From the NCBI GenBank assembly GCA_021647375.1, contig JAKIUV010000105.1, forward strand, positions 1-7,169: a DNA stretch of 7,169 nucleotides. Reading direction: 5' to 3'. Origin of the DNA: Robiginitomaculum sp. GTDB taxonomy: Bacteria; Pseudomonadota; Alphaproteobacteria; Caulobacterales; Maricaulaceae. The notes beneath the pieces were generated by a model. The model was given only the letters and a program-made list of their open reading frames with translations. It did not search any database and had not been told where the DNA came from. The position numbers and the translations under genes were made by a program. Below are positions 5,474-7,169 of this stretch, one piece after another; within the stretch, counting starts at the first letter, position 1; each line of letters begins with the position of its first letter.

Positions 5474-6237
5474 AGGCGTATATGCAAGCTATGGCCAAGG
5501 TGGTCGACGGTAGTGATCCACAGGCGTTAGCGCGGGATAAAACTTCGGGCTTTGACGCGGAATTTGTCAGTGTTTACCGCAATAATTCGGTCTCGGCATT
5601 ATATGATGTGCTGGCGGCCAATTATATGTCGGTTCTGGATATTGTCGGCGAGGACTTCTTCTTGAAGCTAGTCCATGCCTATATTGAAAAATATCCGGCG
5701 CGGCAAAGGTCACTGAATAATTACGGCGCAGATTTTGTTAGAATTGTTGACAAGCATAAAATTGATCACCGCTTGCCCTATCTCAGCGACATCTGCCACC
5801 TAGACCGCGCATGGACTTTGGCGCATTTAGCGGCGGATGCGGAACTGCTAGCAATCGAGGACTTGGCCAAATTGGCAGAGCAAGGCACAAACCTTGAACA
5901 GGTGAAACTGACCTTGGCACCCGGCGTAGCGCTGATTGCGCTAAAATGGCCAGTGTTTGATATTTGGTCAAATATCCGCGATGAGAAAGCCGTTAAGGCA
6001 GGGACAGAGCTGGAGAAACAAAAGCAATATGTGCTTGTCTGGCGCTATGAAAATATGGTAAATTACCGGGCGTTGGAACCAGCGGAGCATAGCTTTATAA
6101 CCGCCCTGCGAAATGGCAAAAACCTCGCCGCCGCCGTCAATGCCGCCATCATAGACATGCCGCCCGACAGCGGCGAACAAGAGATTACGGCTCTTCTGCC
6201 CAACGCCGTCGGCGCGGGTTTGTTTATCAGTTTGTAA
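5470..6237 (+). CDS. bufC: BufC: DUF2063 (HvfC/BufC) partner protein of the MNIO maturase
   Basis: The product is 255 residues, and its ATG overlaps the bufB stop (ATGA, 5470-5473), indicating translational coupling and a fixed stoichiometry. The N-terminal helical DUF2063 domain shows FVSVYRNNSVSALYDVLAANY (about 32-52), VGEDFF (59-64), YGADF (85-89) and PYLSDICHLDRAW (103-115). The remaining part, from about residue 140, is a less conserved C-terminal domain (LTLAPGVALIALKWPVFDIW). BufC-type proteins bind the MNIO enzyme and help present the precursor leader; they have no signal peptide and act in the cytoplasm. DUF2063 proteins are often annotated as putative DNA-binding, but the context here makes the maturase-partner role the better call. 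Confidence 0.93.
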   Translation: MKAYMQAMAKVVDGSDPQALARDKTSGFDAEFVSVYRNNSVSALYDVLAANYMSVLDIVGEDFFLKLVHAYIEKYPARQRSLNNYGADFVRIVDKHKIDHRLPYLSDICHLDRAWTLAHLAADAELLAIEDLAKLAEQGTNLEQVKLTLAPGVALIALKWPVFDIWSNIRDEKAVKAGTELEKQKQYVLVWRYENMVNYRALEPAEHSFITALRNGKNLAAAVNAAIIDMPPDSGEQEITALLPNAVGAGLFISL

Positions 6238-6278
6238 TTCATACTTGAAATTATGCGGTTTTTTCCAATAATGCCGTA

Positions 6279-6878
6279 ATGAGACGTAAAGACATCCAAT
6301 CAAAGACCATGCCCCGTCAAGGCGGCCTGATTAGCCACGCCGTCGGCTGGGCGCTTCTCAAACTCTTTGGTTGGTCAATAGTCGGAACATTGCCCGACGA
6401 GAGAAAACTCATGGTTATCGTCGCGCCCCATACCTCTAATTGGGACTATATCATTGCCATGGCCGCCAAGTTTTATATGGGGCTGCGGGTGCGCTACCTC
6501 ATGAAAAGCGAAATAAACAAATGGCCGTTTCGCAGCCTGCTAAAATGGACGGGTGGTGTCCCGGTTTATAGGTCGGAAAAAACAGATATTCTGGAACAAA
6601 CAATAGACTGGATTAACACAGAGGAAAATGTCTGGCTCGGCATGTCACCAGAAGGCACGCGCTCTAAAATAGATAAATGGAAAACCGGTTTCTTGCGCAT
6701 AGCCCACGGTGCCAACATCCCGATATTGGTCGTCGGCATTCACGCCCCGGACAAGAGGATTATCATTGATAAGCTTGTACAATTGGACGAACTACAAGGC
6801 GATTTAGGCGCCCAAGCCAAATATTTACAAGACTATTGCGCAGAGAAATTTGTCGGGATTAAACCAGAAAATCAGTGA
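6279..6878 (+). CDS. short PlsC-type lysophospholipid acyltransferase
   Basis: The 199-residue product has the acyltransferase signatures: APHTSNWDY (HX4D box, H51 and D56), GGVPVYRS (92-99, the substrate-binding block with R98) and SPEGTRSK (123-130, the EGTR block). The family transfers acyl chains to lysophosphatidic acid or related lysolipids at the inner membrane. This short subgroup, about 200 residues, is common in proteobacteria and its exact acceptor is not known from sequence. The N-terminal AVGWALLKLFGW segment may associate with the membrane. The start at 6279 has no obvious ribosome binding site, and the ATG at 6309 is an alternative. It lies 41 bases after bufC with no terminator between, so read-through from the bufferin operon is likely, but a functional link is unproven. 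Confidence 0.88.
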   Translation: MRRKDIQSKTMPRQGGLISHAVGWALLKLFGWSIVGTLPDERKLMVIVAPHTSNWDYIIAMAAKFYMGLRVRYLMKSEINKWPFRSLLKWTGGVPVYRSEKTDILEQTIDWINTEENVWLGMSPEGTRSKIDKWKTGFLRIAHGANIPILVVGIHAPDKRIIIDKLVQLDELQGDLGAQAKYLQDYCAEKFVGIKPENQ

Positions 6879-7111
6879 GTAAAACCATAACAAACCATTA
6901 TAGCACATTATGATGCTGAACAGAGGTATCCATACCATTACCGTAATCTAATCCACCCTGCGTTTGCTACAGATTTCTTTTTTGACAATCATAGAAGTCC
7001 AAGAGGTCATTTTTTAGCAAATCTGTCTGTATCCCATTAATGGTGTCAAGGGCGGAGTAAAATCAGGCCATGTGGCGGCGTAAAAGTCTACCAGTACGCT
7101 GTGCTTAAATG
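6879..7111. other. non-coding stretch downstream of the acyltransferase gene
   Basis: No credible gene is seen on either strand. The stretch contains a perfect TTGACA at 6982-6987, but no good -10 at the right distance (GGTCAT with a 17-base spacer). It also contains an inverted repeat ACAGATTT (6969-6976) / AAATCTGT (7019-7026), which competes with an overlapping TTTGCTA (6963-6969) / TAGCAAA (7015-7021). These could belong to a long 3' UTR or a small RNA, or could be chance. Confidence 0.3.
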
Positions 7112-7147
7112 ATGTGATAAAGGGGCCAATTGGCCCCTTTATCACAT
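7112..7147. terminator. 36-bp perfect palindrome, probable bidirectional intrinsic terminator
   Basis: The two halves, mirrored about 7129/7130, are perfect complements. The core is AAAGGGGCC-AATT-GGCCCCTTT (7119-7141 region), flanked by TGTGAT and ATCACA. In RNA it gives a stem of about 16 pairs with an AAUU loop. The T-rich sequence after the GC core reads TTTATC on both strands, and TTTCTTTCTT follows further out on the + side. It would end the + strand transcript from the bufferin/acyltransferase unit and perhaps a convergent gene beyond the window. Confidence 0.8.
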
Positions 7148-7169
7148 TAGTTTCTTTCTTACCTTTGTT

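Noticed and set aside
6982..6987. Perfect TTGACA as a promoter after the acyltransferase gene
   Set aside because: No acceptable -10 hexamer is found at 16-18 bases. It is kept only as a note within the non-coding stretch.

Overview
The window looks like a chromosomal segment of an alphaproteobacterium of moderate GC content. A marine Hyphomonadaceae/Maricaulales-type organism would fit, but that is inferred from gene content and protein style and no marker gene fixes the taxon. Coding density is high. The centrepiece is a bufferin-type metallophore (RiPP) operon on the + strand, flanked by genes that are not obviously related to it.

Layout. (1) 1-1197 (+) is the 3'-terminal two thirds of an AtuA-family gene whose start lies outside the window. 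A 12-codon open frame at 1194-1229, coupled to it by ATGA, may be the stub of a lost downstream gene. (2) 1230-1342 is a convergent gap with a long hairpin at 1268-1312. (3) 1343-1996 (-) and 2201-3028 (-) encode two distantly similar exported proteins, one with a plain signal peptide and one a lipoprotein. They are separated by a clear rho-independent terminator (2147-2178) for the lipoprotein gene. (4) 3029-3272 is a divergent control region with AT-rich dyads, a candidate promoter and a small leader hairpin. (5) 3273-6237 is the bufferin operon: a four-cysteine BufA1/DUF2282 precursor, a second and much longer BufA1-like precursor, the MNIO/DUF692 maturase BufB and its DUF2063 partner BufC. 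(6) 6279-6878 (+) is a short PlsC-type lysophospholipid acyltransferase. (7) 6879-7169 has no gene and ends in a 36-bp perfect palindrome that looks like a bidirectional terminator.

How the genes work together. In characterised bufferin systems a Sec-exported DUF2282 precursor is modified in the cytoplasm by BufB with BufC, which converts core cysteines to thiooxazoles. The peptide is then exported and binds copper. Here one BufB/BufC pair sits behind two precursors. The second precursor keeps the cysteine spacing of the first to the residue (11, 8 and 21 residues), but carries the central two-cysteine unit eight times instead of once. The insertion is exactly 123 residues (6 x 18 + 15). The mature region then has 18 cysteines instead of four. 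This apparently multi-core, polymeric bufferin is the most noteworthy feature of the window. The DoxX-like bufD gene often found in bufferin operons is not present here.
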